A DNA stretch of 64,000 nt from Mediterraneibacter catenae (GCF_008691045.1 NZ_VMSO01000006.1:62001-126000); one strand, 5' to 3'. Positions 17,636-26,747 are shown, counted from the first letter of the stretch. Made by a program: numbers and translations. The notes: a model not told the origin generated them from the letters alone.

Positions 17636-18330
17636 GCCTGCACCTCCCGGTTGAAACCCGCGGCAGTGTCACAGATCCGTCCGTCTGACATCCGGATGAT
17701 CCGGTCAGCCATCTGGGCTACTTCCTCCTGATGCGTGACAACGATTACTGTCTGGTGGAATCGAAAGGCGCAGGATTTCAGAAGACCTGTTACTTCCATT
17801 CCGATAACGGAGTCCAGATTCCCTGTGGGTTCATCTGCCAGCAGGACAGCCGGTTTCGTCAGCATCGCTCTTGCGATCGCGGTTCTCTGCTGCTGACCGC
17901 CGGAAAGAGTACCGGTGAGTCTGTCTAACTTATTTGACAGACCGAGAAGATCCGTAATCTCTTCAAAAAATGGTTCATCTATGCACTGTCCGTCCAACCT
18001 GAGCGGAAGAACAATGTTTTCATAGACACTGAGAGACGGGATCAGATTATACTGCTGAAATACAAACCCAATATTCCGTCTCCGGAATACTGTACGTTCC
18101 TCCCTGTCCAGATCTTTCAGGCTGATCCCACGGATCCAGACTCCGCCGAAATCGGGTACATCCAGTCCACCCAGCATATTCAGCAGAGTGGTCTTTCCAC
18201 TGCCCGATGTTCCGACTACTGCGAGGAATTCACCTTCCTCTGCTGTCAGTGACACACCGTCCAAAGCACGGACTTCATAGGTGTCAGTGACATAATATTT
18301 CTTCAGATTTACTGCATTTACCATATCCAT
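17632..18330 (-). CDS. ABC transporter ATP-binding protein, MacB/LolD type
   Basis: A 232-residue ATPase that powers the FtsX-like permease encoded immediately downstream. Walker A is GTSGSGKTT at 40-48, the Q-loop is FVFQQYN, the signature is LSGGQQQR near 142-149, and Walker B is VLLADEPTGNLDS. This matches the MacB/LolD/BceA branch. It starts at the ATG at 18330 behind TAGGAG and shares four bases with the permease gene. An 80-base gap separates it from the upstream kinase gene. Confidence 0.93.
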   Translation of the reverse strand: MDMVNAVNLKKYYVTDTYEVRALDGVSLTAEEGEFLAVVGTSGSGKTTLLNMLGGLDVPDFGGVWIRGISLKDLDREERTVFRRRNIGFVFQQYNLIPSLSVYENIVLPLRLDGQCIDEPFFEEITDLLGLSNKLDRLTGTLSGGQQQRTAIARAMLTKPAVLLADEPTGNLDSVIGMEVTGLLKSCAFRFHQTVIVVTHQEEVAQMADRIIRMSDGRICDTAAGFNREVQA

Positions 18331-18409
18331 ATCTAAATCTCCTATAGCTGTTTTTCTTTAGTGTAAACAGTAAATCTTACAAATTCCTGACAGCCTTCGC
18401 AAAGCAGCC

Positions 18410-19363
18410 TCATACAGGAAGATTCATTTCGATCAGAAGTCCGGGATTCATTCTCTTTGAGATCATAAAACCGCCGTGGAGATTTATGATCTTTCTTGCA
18501 AGGTAAAGTCCGATTCCGAACCCGTCCTGTCCTGTCACACGCCTGCCTCTGTAGAATCTTCGGAAGATCTGATTTTCTTCCCCCGCATCTATGCCAATCC
18601 CGTAATCCCGCACCTGAAGTTTCAAATACATTTCATTCTGCCTCAGAGAAACTTCTACCGTGCCGCCTGATTCACTGTATTTCACTGCGTTGTCAAGGAC
18701 ATTGAAGACTGCCTCTCCCATCCAGTTGGAATCATGAATACAGACGGCCTGTTCCGGCATGGTAATATGGAAACGGATCTGTCTTTTCTCCGCTCTGTTC
18801 TGGATCTGTCCAAATGTGTTCTGGATCGTCTTCAGCAGATCACTCTCATTTTTACGTATCTGGATGATATGTTGTTCCAGACGGGCCATCTTTACGAAGC
18901 TGTCTACCAGAAAATGCAGTTTCCTCTCACTTTCCTCCAGAGCCGTTACATACTGCAAACTGATCTCTGCATTACTTTCCTGTTCTCCTTCTCTTGTCTT
19001 CGGCTCAGTTATTTCTGCCATATCCTTTAGGAAACCGGTGTAACTTTCAATATTGGTCAGAGGTGTCCGCATCTGGTGTGCGATTTCCGAGATCAGTTTC
19101 TGGATTTCATCCCTGCTTTTTTCTGCCTCTTTTCTTCTGCCATCCAGCATCTCCTGTATACGCACAAGCTGATTTTCTATCCTCGCAAGCAATAACTCAT
19201 CGCCCGGAGCAGTAATACGGAGCTTGCGGCCTGCCAGAATATCCTCCGTCATCGCCGCCGCTTTCTCCAGCTCTTCCATGCGAACTTTTCTCTGACGGAT
19301 ATATATGATACTTCCGCCTGCTGCAATTCCGATCATGAAAGCAATCCATGCTGCAATATCCAT
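18410..19363 (-). CDS. Sensor histidine kinase with a single N-terminal membrane helix
   Basis: A 317-residue kinase. I place the start at the ATG at 19363, four bases after the regulator stop and behind GGGGGA, because the longer frame would overlap the regulator. It has one membrane helix (about 5-22), a short linker with a coiled-coil look (24-90), the phospho-acceptor His96 in IAHQMRTPL, and an ATPase domain with N, DYGIGID and GFGIGLYL boxes. There is almost no external sensor region, which resembles intramembrane-sensing kinases that receive their signal through an ABC transporter. Its presumed partners are the regulator upstream and the ABC transporter downstream. Confidence 0.92.
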   Translation of the reverse strand: MDIAAWIAFMIGIAAGGSIIYIRQRKVRMEELEKAAAMTEDILAGRKLRITAPGDELLLARIENQLVRIQEMLDGRRKEAEKSRDEIQKLISEIAHQMRTPLTNIESYTGFLKDMAEITEPKTREGEQESNAEISLQYVTALEESERKLHFLVDSFVKMARLEQHIIQIRKNESDLLKTIQNTFGQIQNRAEKRQIRFHITMPEQAVCIHDSNWMGEAVFNVLDNAVKYSESGGTVEVSLRQNEMYLKLQVRDYGIGIDAGEENQIFRRFYRGRRVTGQDGFGIGLYLARKIINLHGGFMISKRMNPGLLIEMNLPV

Positions 19364-19367
19364 CGTT

Positions 19368-20021
19368 TTATTCCCCCATTCGGTAGCCCAGGCCGAAAAC
19401 ATTTCTGATATGTGACTGCTCACTTCCCAGCTTTTTCTTCAGCCGGCTGATCGTAACGCTTAATGTATTTTCCTCCACAAACTCTCCGTCAATACCCCAG
19501 ATCCGGTCCAGAATGTTCTCCTTTGTCAACACCTGATCCTGATTAGCCATAAAAAGCTCGAGCAATTGATATTCCTTCGCTGTCAAAGAGATTTCTTCAT
19601 CGTCAGAAAACACCTGCTTTTTCTCCGGATACAGGGTGATGTCTCCGCAGGTAAGGACAGAGCCCTCTCTATTTCTCTTAAGCACCACTTCGATTCGTTT
19701 CAAAAGCACCTTCATGGAAAAGGGCTTTACCACATAATCATCCGCCCCGGTGTCAAAAGCCGCCAGCATATCTTGTTCCTCATCTCTGGCGGTCAGAAAA
19801 ATCGCCGGTACATCTTTTTCGGCTTTTAGTTCCCGATATAATTTCAATCCATCTCCGTCCGGAAGTCCGATGTCGATCAGGAACAAATCGATGCGGTCAG
19901 CAGACAGAGCCAGTGCTTCCTTACGGGAATGCGCGCAGGTTGTGTCATATCCCTTGTCTGTCAGCATTTTGTTCAGCGCCTGATTTAAAAGGCGGTCATC
20001 TTCTATAATTCCTATCATCAT
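19368..20021 (-). CDS. OmpR-family response regulator
   Basis: A 217-residue two-domain regulator. The receiver (1-115) has the acidic pair at 8-9, phospho-acceptor Asp50 in LIDIGLPDGDG, Thr in FLTARD and Lys in VVKPFS. The winged-helix DNA-binding domain (about 125-215) ends in the typical LRNVFGLGYRM-like sequence. It is the first gene of a regulator-kinase-ATPase-permease block on the minus strand and presumably controls the ABC transporter genes. The terminator at 20110-20149 separates it from the tRNA unit upstream. Confidence 0.94.
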   Translation of the reverse strand: MMIGIIEDDRLLNQALNKMLTDKGYDTTCAHSRKEALALSADRIDLFLIDIGLPDGDGLKLYRELKAEKDVPAIFLTARDEEQDMLAAFDTGADDYVVKPFSMKVLLKRIEVVLKRNREGSVLTCGDITLYPEKKQVFSDDEEISLTAKEYQLLELFMANQDQVLTKENILDRIWGIDGEFVEENTLSVTISRLKKKLGSEQSHIRNVFGLGYRMGE

Positions 20022-20109
20022 AATTTCAAATTCCTCACTCCGGTCACTTATAAGTCTGATTATACTTCTATATTAGTAGAATGACCTCTTTTTTCCCTCG
20101 TCGTTTTGA

Positions 20110-20149
20110 TAAAAAATCGGATAGGGGAAGCTTTCTTCCCCTATCCGAT
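20110..20149 (-). terminator. Strong terminator of the tRNA-Trp transcript
   Basis: ATCGGATAGGGGAAG (20116-20130) pairs perfectly with CTTCCCCTATCCGAT (20135-20149). Read on the minus strand it ends in six T. It lies between the tRNA and the downstream regulator gene. Confidence 0.92.
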
Positions 20150-20153
20150 AACC

Positions 20154-20297
20154 GCGATACCTCGCTCATCTCACGGCATTGCCGCTCGATGACCGTTGCC
20201 CGTCGGATGCCCGCTCGTGCAAGCACGGCGGTCGCCCTCCGGGCGTATCGCACAAAAGCCTTAAAAGCAGCGATTTTACGCTGCTTCCAAGGCTTTT
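20154..20297 (-). ncRNA. Candidate structured RNA downstream of tRNA-Trp
   Basis: Between the tRNA and its terminator the minus-strand transcript can fold extensively. A hairpin right after the tRNA pairs AAAAGCCTT with AAGGCTTTT and AAGCAGCG with CGCTGCTT (20254-20297). Then a multi-branched element (20154-20251) is closed by GCGATAC/GTATCGC. Inside it are three arms: GCCC/GGGC; CCGC plus GTGC against GCAC plus GCGG; and TCATC plus CGGC against GCCG plus GATGA. No open reading frame with a ribosome site lies here. The role is unknown. It may be a tRNA 3' trailer with unusual structure, a small RNA, or a dispersed repeat. Confidence 0.6.
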
Positions 20298-20303
20298 CAA
20301 TAG

Positions 20304-20374
20304 CAGGGGATGAGAGAATCGAACTCCCACCAAAGGTTTTGGAGACCCCTATCATACCATTTGACCAATCCCCT
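20304..20374 (-). tRNA. tRNA-Trp (anticodon CCA)
   Basis: The minus strand folds as a 71-base tRNA. The acceptor AGGGGAT pairs with ATCCCCT, with discriminator G. The D stem is GTCA/TGAT. The anticodon loop is CTCCAAA with anticodon CCA. The T stem is GGGAG/CTCTC around TTCGATT. The 3' CCA is not encoded. The D loop and the variable loop are short, and two G-T pairs sit in the anticodon stem, so it is a slightly unusual tryptophan tRNA, but all arms are intact. Confidence 0.9.
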
Positions 20375-20408
20375 GTATCGTGGCCCGCTCTCCGCAAGCC
20401 ACTTGTAT

Positions 20409-20437
20409 AGTATACTGTGAGAAATATCATTTGTCAA
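20409..20437 (-). promoter_or_regulatory. Sigma-A promoter of the tRNA-Trp unit
   Basis: On the minus strand TTGACA (20432-20437), a 17-base spacer and TATACT (20409-20414). The start of transcription would be near 20402, about 28 bases before the mature tRNA. Confidence 0.88.
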
Positions 20438-20489
20438 GAATTTTTCTTTCTTTTTGAGTATAAAAATAATCCCTTTTCTGGAATTATAT

Positions 20490-21431
20490 TTATTCGATAT
20501 TTTTTAGTATCCTTCGAATAGTCTCTTCATCTTCTTCCAGCTCATCAGCGATTTCTCCAACCGATTTGCCTTTGGCAAGCTTCTTCTTTACCTGCTGACT
20601 AAGATGTTTTTCTATTCCTTTTTCTATTCCTTTTTCAATCCCAAGTTCTTCCACATAATCGCTCAGATTACACATTTGGTTCAACTCCTCTCCCATATCA
20701 TTTTCCATCGGTATGTCAAATTCATGTTCCAACTGATATATCTTCACCCCGGTTTCAAGTCTCGGAGATAAAAGTATGCCGAGCATCTTCGTCAGACGAT
20801 TGCCTTTCTCTGACTTAGGATTTAAACAGATCATGACAACAGAAATTTTATCATAAGTTTCTTTTTCATCCGGAATTCCCGGGATGGCATCACTTTTTTG
20901 GATATTATAATACGAAATAGCATTTCCAATATAATCCGGTGCGTTCATACATATCCATATGCTGTATACCTTACGGATGTTATCATAATCTCTGCCGGTA
21001 AATTCGGTTCCTTTCTGCGATGAAAGCATCCGCGCCCCATAAAATATTCCTCTCGTTATAAGCGAATATCCAGGGCGGAATTCTTTCTGGGCCTCCACAT
21101 TAATGATCAGCTTGATTCTTTGTTTCTGGCGGGCATAGTATATGGAAAACCTGATATCGTAATACAATTCTCCCTCGCCTGGTACTGAATCTTCTTCTGA
21201 TTCACCTATAATACGTTCTGATCCCGGTGTATTTGTTCTTCCGGGCAGGACGTTTACTTCTGACACCTGTACATCTGTACCAATACATTCTTTGATCTGA
21301 CCAATATCCATATCCACAAATTCCTCTGCAACATATTTCAGTATCCATGCAAGAATAATTTTGTTGGCCAGAATTCGTTTACAGTATGTATCATACTGGC
21401 TTTTTCCTTTCTTCATTATATAGGATGTCAC
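20490..21431 (-). CDS. PD-(D/E)XK nuclease family transposase (Rpn-like)
   Basis: A 313-residue protein of the Rpn/PDDEXK_2 group, DNA endonucleases related to recombination-promoting transposase-like proteins. The nuclease core is visible as YYDIRFSI (about 89-96, the metal-binding Asp) and LIINVEAQK (about 106-114, the E-x-Q/K pair). The C terminus has the usual tail: repeated GIEKGIEKG units and a helix-turn-helix-like KSVGEIADELEEDEETIRRIL. Start is uncertain: GTG at 21431 or ATG at 21416, and neither has a clear ribosome site. Many Lachnospiraceae genomes hold dozens of such genes; no inverted repeats were seen around this one. Confidence 0.82.
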   Translation of the reverse strand: MTSYIMKKGKSQYDTYCKRILANKIILAWILKYVAEEFVDMDIGQIKECIGTDVQVSEVNVLPGRTNTPGSERIIGESEEDSVPGEGELYYDIRFSIYYARQKQRIKLIINVEAQKEFRPGYSLITRGIFYGARMLSSQKGTEFTGRDYDNIRKVYSIWICMNAPDYIGNAISYYNIQKSDAIPGIPDEKETYDKISVVMICLNPKSEKGNRLTKMLGILLSPRLETGVKIYQLEHEFDIPMENDMGEELNQMCNLSDYVEELGIEKGIEKGIEKHLSQQVKKKLAKGKSVGEIADELEEDEETIRRILKNIE

Positions 21432-21623
21432 TGCAAGTTACAAGCGGTTGATTTTCGCCTCCGGATTGCTGAGGCAAAGAACTAACTACCAGAATCTCTG
21501 GCGGCTTAAGATATGGCGATGAGCCTGCGGATGAATCGCATTCACCTGCAGGCTGCCCAAACTTTATCAAAACTCTGTAATTTATAAATCCGATTTTTTC
21601 AAAGTTGCTTTCTTCCACACGGA

Positions 21624-22814
21624 CTACCTCAGTTTCTCCATCAGTGATTCTCCGATCGTTCCCTCCGGCATCTTCACGCCGAAGTTATCCGCTACTGTCG
21701 CGCCGATCACAGCGAATGTATCCGTCTCCGGGAGTTCACCGTTTCCGCTCATAGACGGGGAATATGCGAGGAACGGCACTTTTTCTCTTGTGTGGTCTGT
21801 TCCTGTATAGGTCGGATCATTCCCGTGGTCTGCCGTGATGATCAGCAGGTCATCGTCTTTCAGAAGCGGCAGGAGATTCCCGAGATTTACATCGAACTTC
21901 TCGATTTCTTCCGCATAGCCCTGGGGATTTCTTCTGTGTCCCCACAGCGCATCGAAGTCTACCAGATTGACAAAGCACAGACCGTGGAAATCTTGCTGCG
22001 CCAGCTCGATCGTCTGCTCCATCCCGTGAACAGAACTTTTGGACTTATACGCCCCGGTGATGCCCTCGCCGTCGAAGATATCCCGGATCTTTCCTACCGA
22101 GATCACGTCCAGCCCGGCGTCCTGCAGAGCGTTGAGAGCGGTCTTTCCAAAGGGCTTCAGGGCGTAGTCGTGACGGTTGCTTGTACGCTTAAACCCGCCT
22201 TTTTTCTTTCCCACATAAGGGCGGGCGATGACGCGTCCCACACGCCATTCATCTTTCATAGTGATCTCTCTTGCAATCTCACAGCAGCGGTACAGTTCAT
22301 CCAGACCAAACGTCTCTTCATTTCCGCAGATCTGCAGGACAGAATCCGCAGACGTATAGACGATCATATGCCCTGTGGCGATCTCCTCCTCGCCGAGTTC
22401 ATCTAAGATCTCCGTTCCGCTGGCACTCTTGTTTCCGATCACTTTGTGTCCTGTCCGTTTCTCCAGCTCTGCGATCAGCTCCGGCGGGAACCCGTGCTCT
22501 GTAAATGTCTTAAACGGCTTTGTGACTTCAAGCCCCATCATTTCCCAGTGGCCTGTCATCGTATCCTTGCCCCGGCTCTTCTCATTCAGCTTTCCGTAAT
22601 ACCCAAGGCTCTTCTCCACCGGATCTACCTGTTTTAAAGGCGTCAAGTTCGCCATGCCCATTTTCTGAAGATTAGGCATGTAGAAACTGTCCACCGACTG
22701 TGAGATATGCCCCAGTGTATTAACGCCCACATCCCCGAATTCCGAGGAATCCGACATAGCTCCCACGCCGAGGGAATCCATGACAATGACAAATATTCTC
22801 TTATATTTCTCCAT
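21624..22814 (-). CDS. deoB: Phosphopentomutase
   Basis: Interconverts (deoxy)ribose 1-phosphate and 5-phosphate, linking nucleoside cleavage to the pentose pathway; manganese enzyme of the alkaline phosphatase superfamily. The 396-residue length is normal. The metal-binding and phospho-acceptor motifs are DSLGVGAM (12-19), [12 protein letters not shown] with the active threonine (near 85), [12 protein letters not shown], and [17 protein letters not shown]. It lies downstream of the GntR regulator and the broken nucleoside hydrolase gene on the same strand, so it belongs to the nucleoside salvage locus. It looks intact. Confidence 0.97.
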   Translation of the reverse strand: MEKYKRIFVIVMDSLGVGAMSDSSEFGDVGVNTLGHISQSVDSFYMPNLQKMGMANLTPLKQVDPVEKSLGYYGKLNEKSRGKDTMTGHWEMMGLEVTKPFKTFTEHGFPPELIAELEKRTGHKVIGNKSASGTEILDELGEEEIATGHMIVYTSADSVLQICGNEETFGLDELYRCCEIAREITMKDEWRVGRVIARPYVGKKKGGFKRTSNRHDYALKPFGKTALNALQDAGLDVISVGKIRDIFDGEGITGAYKSKSSVHGMEQTIELAQQDFHGLCFVNLVDFDALWGHRRNPQGYAEEIEKFDVNLGNLLPLLKDDDLLIITADHGNDPTYTGTDHTREKVPFLAYSPSMSGNGELPETDTFAVIGATVADNFGVKMPEGTIGESLMEKLR

Positions 22815-22853
22815 ACTCAGCCCTTCCTTTCCGGAATTTCTTTCCTGCAGCTT

Positions 22854-23418
22854 CTATACAGTTTTATTGCTCTCCTCTTCCCAGAACGCAGACAGGAATT
22901 CTCTTATAGCTCTGTCTGCATCCGCCTCCACAGCAAAATGGATATCACCGCCGGGAATGGGATGTTCTCTCAGATCTGTAACGATCATTCCTCTCGTATA
23001 CGTTCCCTCACACTCTACTCTCGCTCTCCTCGTCTCTGTCCGCAGGATGCCTGTTGTTCCGGCGTACATCGCCGCCAGAGGATCATGAAGCGGACAGTCG
23101 TCTATACAGTAGTTCTGCATCTGGTTGCCGTACCAGTAATATTCCAGCGCCCGGTTTAAAAAACTCACGGCCTTTGCAGCCCGGGCGCTCCTGCGCCGGT
23201 TCAGCCATTCCATATGCTCCCGTTTCAAGCGGACCTTCATAGTAACGTCCAGTCCCACTGCCGTAACATCCATTCCCGACAGAAACACTTTATCGCATGC
23301 CTCCGGGTCCCCGGTCACATTTGCTTCTCCCATAGGCGACACATTTCCCCTCATGGCAATCGTGCCGCCCATCATGACCATCCTCCAATCCGGGTACAGT
23401 TATTCGCACCTTTTTCAT
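22854..23418 (-). pseudogene. Inosine-uridine nucleoside hydrolase, N-terminal catalytic part deleted
   Basis: Nucleoside hydrolases normally have about 310 residues and begin with a DTDPGxDDA calcium- and substrate-binding motif. Here an ATG at 23418, coupled to the GntR stop (ATGA) and behind GAGGAGGAAAA, opens with MKKV, the usual beginning. It then passes out of frame into sequence that only later reads as VMMGGTIAMRGNVSP...ANVTGDPEA, the family middle. About 140 residues, including the catalytic aspartates, are gone. The rest (to 22854) still looks like the C-terminal two thirds, including CPLHDPLAAMY. I read this as an internal deletion with a frame change. The product cannot be active. 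Confidence 0.85.
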
Positions 23419-24155
23419 TTGTTTTTCCTCCTCAGACTTAGTTCATAGAGATCTGCCGTCATATATAATTTCTGTGATAATACAGGGGTGTCGTACTGGG
23501 TATAAAGTTCTTCTTCAAGGGTCAGAATCGCTTCCTCTTCCGGAATTTCCAGTATGTTCGCAAGCCGTTCTCTCGCCTTCCTCATACGGAGTTTTGTATC
23601 ACTGTAGATTCCCGATGAGTTAAGTACTTTCATATAATATTCGTACACACTGTCCGTATTCTCCAGATCCACATTGCTTTTCTCAAGAATAGCGTAAGGC
23701 ATATAAACCATTGCAAATCCCACCGGCATCTTCTGACTGTAGTATGTGATATCAATTACAGCCACAATGCTCGAAGGTCTGAGTTTCAATACTTCCTGAT
23801 GCTTCTGTGTGGCCGGCTGAAAACCGATCGTCAGCACCTTTTCATCAACAGGCTGAAGACAGAACTCGATGATCGGATTTCCGATCTTCTCCAGCCCTCC
23901 TGCTGTCACGTCATGATTGGAAAGGACAATATTACCTTTTCCCTGATGGTTGCTGATCAGGCCGTCCTCCTGAAGGAGAAGCATTGCCTGCCGCAGTGTC
24001 CCCCTGCTCACCTTGAACTGTTCTGCCAGGATATTTTCGCCCGGCAGCTTGTCGCCGGGTTTATATTTTCCTTCTTTCAGCCACTGTGTGATCGTCTCGT
24101 AAACAGATACGTATAAAGGTATTTTTACGTTTTTTTCTTTGATAATATTGTCCAT
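23415..24155 (-). CDS. GntR-family transcriptional regulator (HutC/UTRA type)
   Basis: A 246-residue regulator with an N-terminal GntR winged helix (about 10-75: YVSVYETITQWLKEGKYKPGDKLPGE, VSRGTLRQAM) and a C-terminal UTRA effector domain. The start is the ATG at 24155, with GGAAGGAG upstream; the longer GTG start would overlap that site. It sits in the nucleoside locus, directly before the nucleoside hydrolase remnant and deoB. Its own promoter carries a palindrome, and a related half-site is found at the promoter of the binding-protein gene, so it probably controls uptake and salvage in response to a nucleoside or sugar phosphate. The effector is unknown. Confidence 0.92.
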   Translation of the reverse strand: MDNIIKEKNVKIPLYVSVYETITQWLKEGKYKPGDKLPGENILAEQFKVSRGTLRQAMLLLQEDGLISNHQGKGNIVLSNHDVTAGGLEKIGNPIIEFCLQPVDEKVLTIGFQPATQKHQEVLKLRPSSIVAVIDITYYSQKMPVGFAMVYMPYAILEKSNVDLENTDSVYEYYMKVLNSSGIYSDTKLRMRKARERLANILEIPEEEAILTLEEELYTQYDTPVLSQKLYMTADLYELSLRRKNK

Positions 24156-24242
24156 ACAGGTATATTCTCCTTCCACTAATCACAGGATACTGCAGTTCAT
24201 TCCCCGATTATCCTGATCTGGTATAAACCGCAGATTTTATCA

Positions 24243-24312
24243 GGTGTACAAGTAATTTTTACTTGTACACCAACCTTATGATTAGTATAAGGCTAATCCA
24301 CCAGTTTGCCAA
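24243..24312 (-). promoter_or_regulatory. gntR promoter with palindromic operator
   Basis: On the minus strand, TTGGCA (24307-24312), a 17-base spacer and TATACT (24284-24289). Just downstream lies a perfect inverted repeat, GGTGTACAAGTAA (24243-24255) and TTACTTGTACACC (24259-24271). Position at the transcript start suggests autoregulation by GntR. The half-site TGTACAAGT recurs at 32527-32535. Confidence 0.72.
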
Positions 24313-25198
24313 GTGCTTCCGGCCCTTTTACTCTCTTGCCTACAAACAGCAGAATCAGGAGCGTGACCACATACGGAAGCATCTGGACGATCTGTGACGG
24401 GATCTCGAAGTCCGTCAGATAGAATCTTGCTGCCTGTGCCACGGCAAATACCATACCTGCCCCCAGTGAGCCGATGGGATTCCAGCCGCCGAAGATATTT
24501 GCCGCCAGCCCCATGAAACCACGCCCGGATACCATATCTGTAACAAACAGGTTGTTCTGTGCAAGTGACAGATAAGATCCTGCAAGTCCTGCGATAGCTC
24601 CTGCCGCCATCATGGCAGTATAGCGGTAACGATTGACCGGGACACCACAGGTCTGTACAGCATAAGGCTGATCGCCGATAGCACGGTAACGCAGACCGTA
24701 TTTTGTCCGGTAGAACAGGATCCATGTAGCCGCTACGATCAGGATCATCAAATACAGGTACGGCGACTGCTCATAGAACAGAGCCCCGATCACCGGGATC
24801 TTCGACAGACCGGGTACGGTAAAACCTGAAAACGCGTCCACAGAATCAGACATTCCTTCCGTGTGCCAGATGGCTTTTAACATGACCGCCGTAATACCGC
24901 TGGCAAAGAGATTGATCCCGACTCCGACTACAGACTGCTGTGCTTTCCATTTCAGACAGAACAATGCGTAGAGCCAGCCGACAAGAGCTCCGGCAAGGAC
25001 AGAAAGCACTGCGCCGGCAAATGCGGAGCCGGTAAAGAAAGAACCAGCCACACCGGCAAATGCGCCGATCAGCATGAGGCCCTCCACACCCAGCAGGATG
25101 ATACCGCCGCGCTCCGCGATCGTCCCGCAGAGTGCGCCAAGAACGATAGGTACCGACAACTGCAGCATAAGCGCAAGAAAATTATTAATATCTGCCAT
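24293..25198 (-). CDS. Nucleoside ABC transporter permease (NupQ-like)
   Basis: A 301-residue integral membrane protein of the branched-chain/ribose permease superfamily that pairs with BMP-type binding proteins for guanosine or other purine nucleosides. Eight or more hydrophobic helices and the family stretch VVGVGINLFASGITAVML are visible. I chose the ATG at 25198, nine bases after GAGAGG, over a GTG at 25207. It directly follows the other permease gene. Both permeases are intact, but the ATPase they need is broken, so the transporter is probably silent unless another ATPase helps. Confidence 0.9.
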   Translation of the reverse strand: MADINNFLALMLQLSVPIVLGALCGTIAERGGIILLGVEGLMLIGAFAGVAGSFFTGSAFAGAVLSVLAGALVGWLYALFCLKWKAQQSVVGVGINLFASGITAVMLKAIWHTEGMSDSVDAFSGFTVPGLSKIPVIGALFYEQSPYLYLMILIVAATWILFYRTKYGLRYRAIGDQPYAVQTCGVPVNRYRYTAMMAAGAIAGLAGSYLSLAQNNLFVTDMVSGRGFMGLAANIFGGWNPIGSLGAGMVFAVAQAARFYLTDFEIPSQIVQMLPYVVTLLILLFVGKRVKGPEALGKLVD

Positions 25199-25203
25199 TA
25201 TGA

Positions 25204-26235
25204 TCACCCTCTCTTTCTCTTCTTATTCCATTTGATCAGTTCCGGAGCCGCCACCAGAAGGATGACAAGACTCTGGACTACTGTTACCATGTTGGTAGAT
25301 ACGTCGGTCACACGGCTCATACGCAGTGCGCCCATGTCCATGATGCCGAACAGAAGCGCTGTAAGCAGTACGCCCGCCGGATGGTTGCGGCCGAGGATCG
25401 CTACCGCGATTCCCGTAAATCCGAATGACGGGGAGAAGCCTTCGATAAATCTGTGGTACTTGCCGAATACTTCCGTGATTCCCGCAAGGGCTGCCAGCCC
25501 GCCGCTCAGGACCATTGCCATGATCATGTAAGTTTTCACCCGGATACCCGCCGTGCCTGCCGCCGACGGGTTCACGCCTACCGCACGAAGCTGGTATCCC
25601 ACGGAGGTCTTCCATAAGAAGATATACATAAGAACCGCAACTGCGATCAGGATAAAAAGCGCTGTCGTAAGCTGTGTCTGGGGGATCAGTCTTCCCAGCC
25701 ATGCACTCTCCGGGAGCACTTCTGTCTGTGCAGTGGAGCCGTCCGACTTGACCGGTCCGTTTACAAGCCATGAGGTAAACAGCGTACAGATATAGTTCAG
25801 CATGATCGCCACGATCACTTCATTTGTATTGAGTCTCGCTTTAAAGAATCCCGGGATGCCGCCCACGATCATCCCCGCAAAGATACCTGCAATGATACTT
25901 ACGATCAGCACGATGGGCGCCGGGAAAGAGGACAGGCTCAAAGCAGTCAGGACGGCTGCCATAGCCCCTGCATGGAGCTGTCCTTCCGCTCCGATATTGA
26001 GCATGCCGCAGCGGAAGCCAAGTGCCACCGCCAGTCCGGTAAATGCCAGCGGAATACTTTTACTGATCGTGTTTGCTATAGATTTCGGGCTCCCCAGCGC
26101 TCCCTTTAAGAGAGCTCCGTACGCTTCAATGGGGGACTCGCCTGACAGCAGGATAAACAGAGCGCCGACCAGAATGGCGATTCCGATGGCTGCCAGAGAT
26201 TTCTTCAGTTCACTCATCTGTTCCCATTTCTTCAT
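25204..26235 (-). CDS. Nucleoside ABC transporter permease (NupP-like)
   Basis: A 343-residue permease of the same superfamily. The N-terminal cytoplasmic segment is followed by about nine membrane helices and the motifs RCGMLNIGAEGQLHAGAM and GYQLRAVGVNPSAAGTAGI, which mark the coupling region. Its ATG overlaps the last bases of the ATPase gene (ATGA), the typical arrangement in Bacillus and Clostridia nup loci. The second permease gene follows at once. It is full length with no visible lesion. Confidence 0.91.
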   Translation of the reverse strand: MKKWEQMSELKKSLAAIGIAILVGALFILLSGESPIEAYGALLKGALGSPKSIANTISKSIPLAFTGLAVALGFRCGMLNIGAEGQLHAGAMAAVLTALSLSSFPAPIVLIVSIIAGIFAGMIVGGIPGFFKARLNTNEVIVAIMLNYICTLFTSWLVNGPVKSDGSTAQTEVLPESAWLGRLIPQTQLTTALFILIAVAVLMYIFLWKTSVGYQLRAVGVNPSAAGTAGIRVKTYMIMAMVLSGGLAALAGITEVFGKYHRFIEGFSPSFGFTGIAVAILGRNHPAGVLLTALLFGIMDMGALRMSRVTDVSTNMVTVVQSLVILLVAAPELIKWNKKRKRG

Positions 26236-26655
26236 GAGTTCTTACCTCCCGCACTTTTTCCTGTCATAAACAGTCCGATTTCTTCTTTTGTATATTCTCC
26301 GTTCTCAAACAGGGCGCTCACTCTTCCTTCATAGAGCACTGCGATCCGGTCGCTTAAGTTCATGATATCCGAAAGCTCTGCTGATATAAGAAGGATAGCT
26401 TTCCCCTGTTCTTTGAGCTCGAGCAGTGTCCGGTGCACCTTCTCGATAGCTCCGATATCCAGGCCTCTCACCGGCTGCGCCACAAGCATGAATGCCGGAT
26501 CATGGCTTGTCTCTCTTCCGAGGATGATCTTCTGCTGGTTTCCGCCCGAGAGCTGTCCGATGGGCTGATCCAGTCCCGCCAGCTTTGTTTCGAACCGTTC
26601 CACCTGTTCCTGCGCGTCCTTTTGCAGATTTGCATAATTGATAAAACCGTGGCTG
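26232..26655 (-). pseudogene. Nucleoside ABC ATPase, C-terminal fragment
   Basis: The last 140 or so residues of a double-domain sugar/nucleoside ABC ATPase. It begins inside the second ABC domain at SHGFINYANLQKDAQ and holds the signature LSGGNQQKIILGRE, the degenerate Walker B with VAQPVRGLDIG and the H-loop region. The intact protein would have about 510 residues. Upstream of this point the frame enters mobile-element DNA at about 26656; the matching 5' part resumes at 31174. It overlaps the permease start, so it was the gene just before it in the operon. Confidence 0.88.
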
Positions 26656-26747
26656 TTTACTGATGTGCGATAAAGAAGTAATAGAAGTGTAAAAAATTTT
26701 GCCGTTCCTATCCGGCACTTGCGCATTGTGTCGGATAGGTCGGGCGG

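Noticed and set aside
20068-20430. Open frames on both strands over the tRNA-Trp unit
   Set aside because: They cross the tRNA, structured RNA and terminator; the apparent proteins are by-products of G+C-rich stems.
21391-21618. Open frame of 75 codons upstream of the PD-(D/E)XK gene
   Set aside because: It overlaps the start of that gene, shows no known motif and no good ribosome site; possibly a remnant but unsupported.
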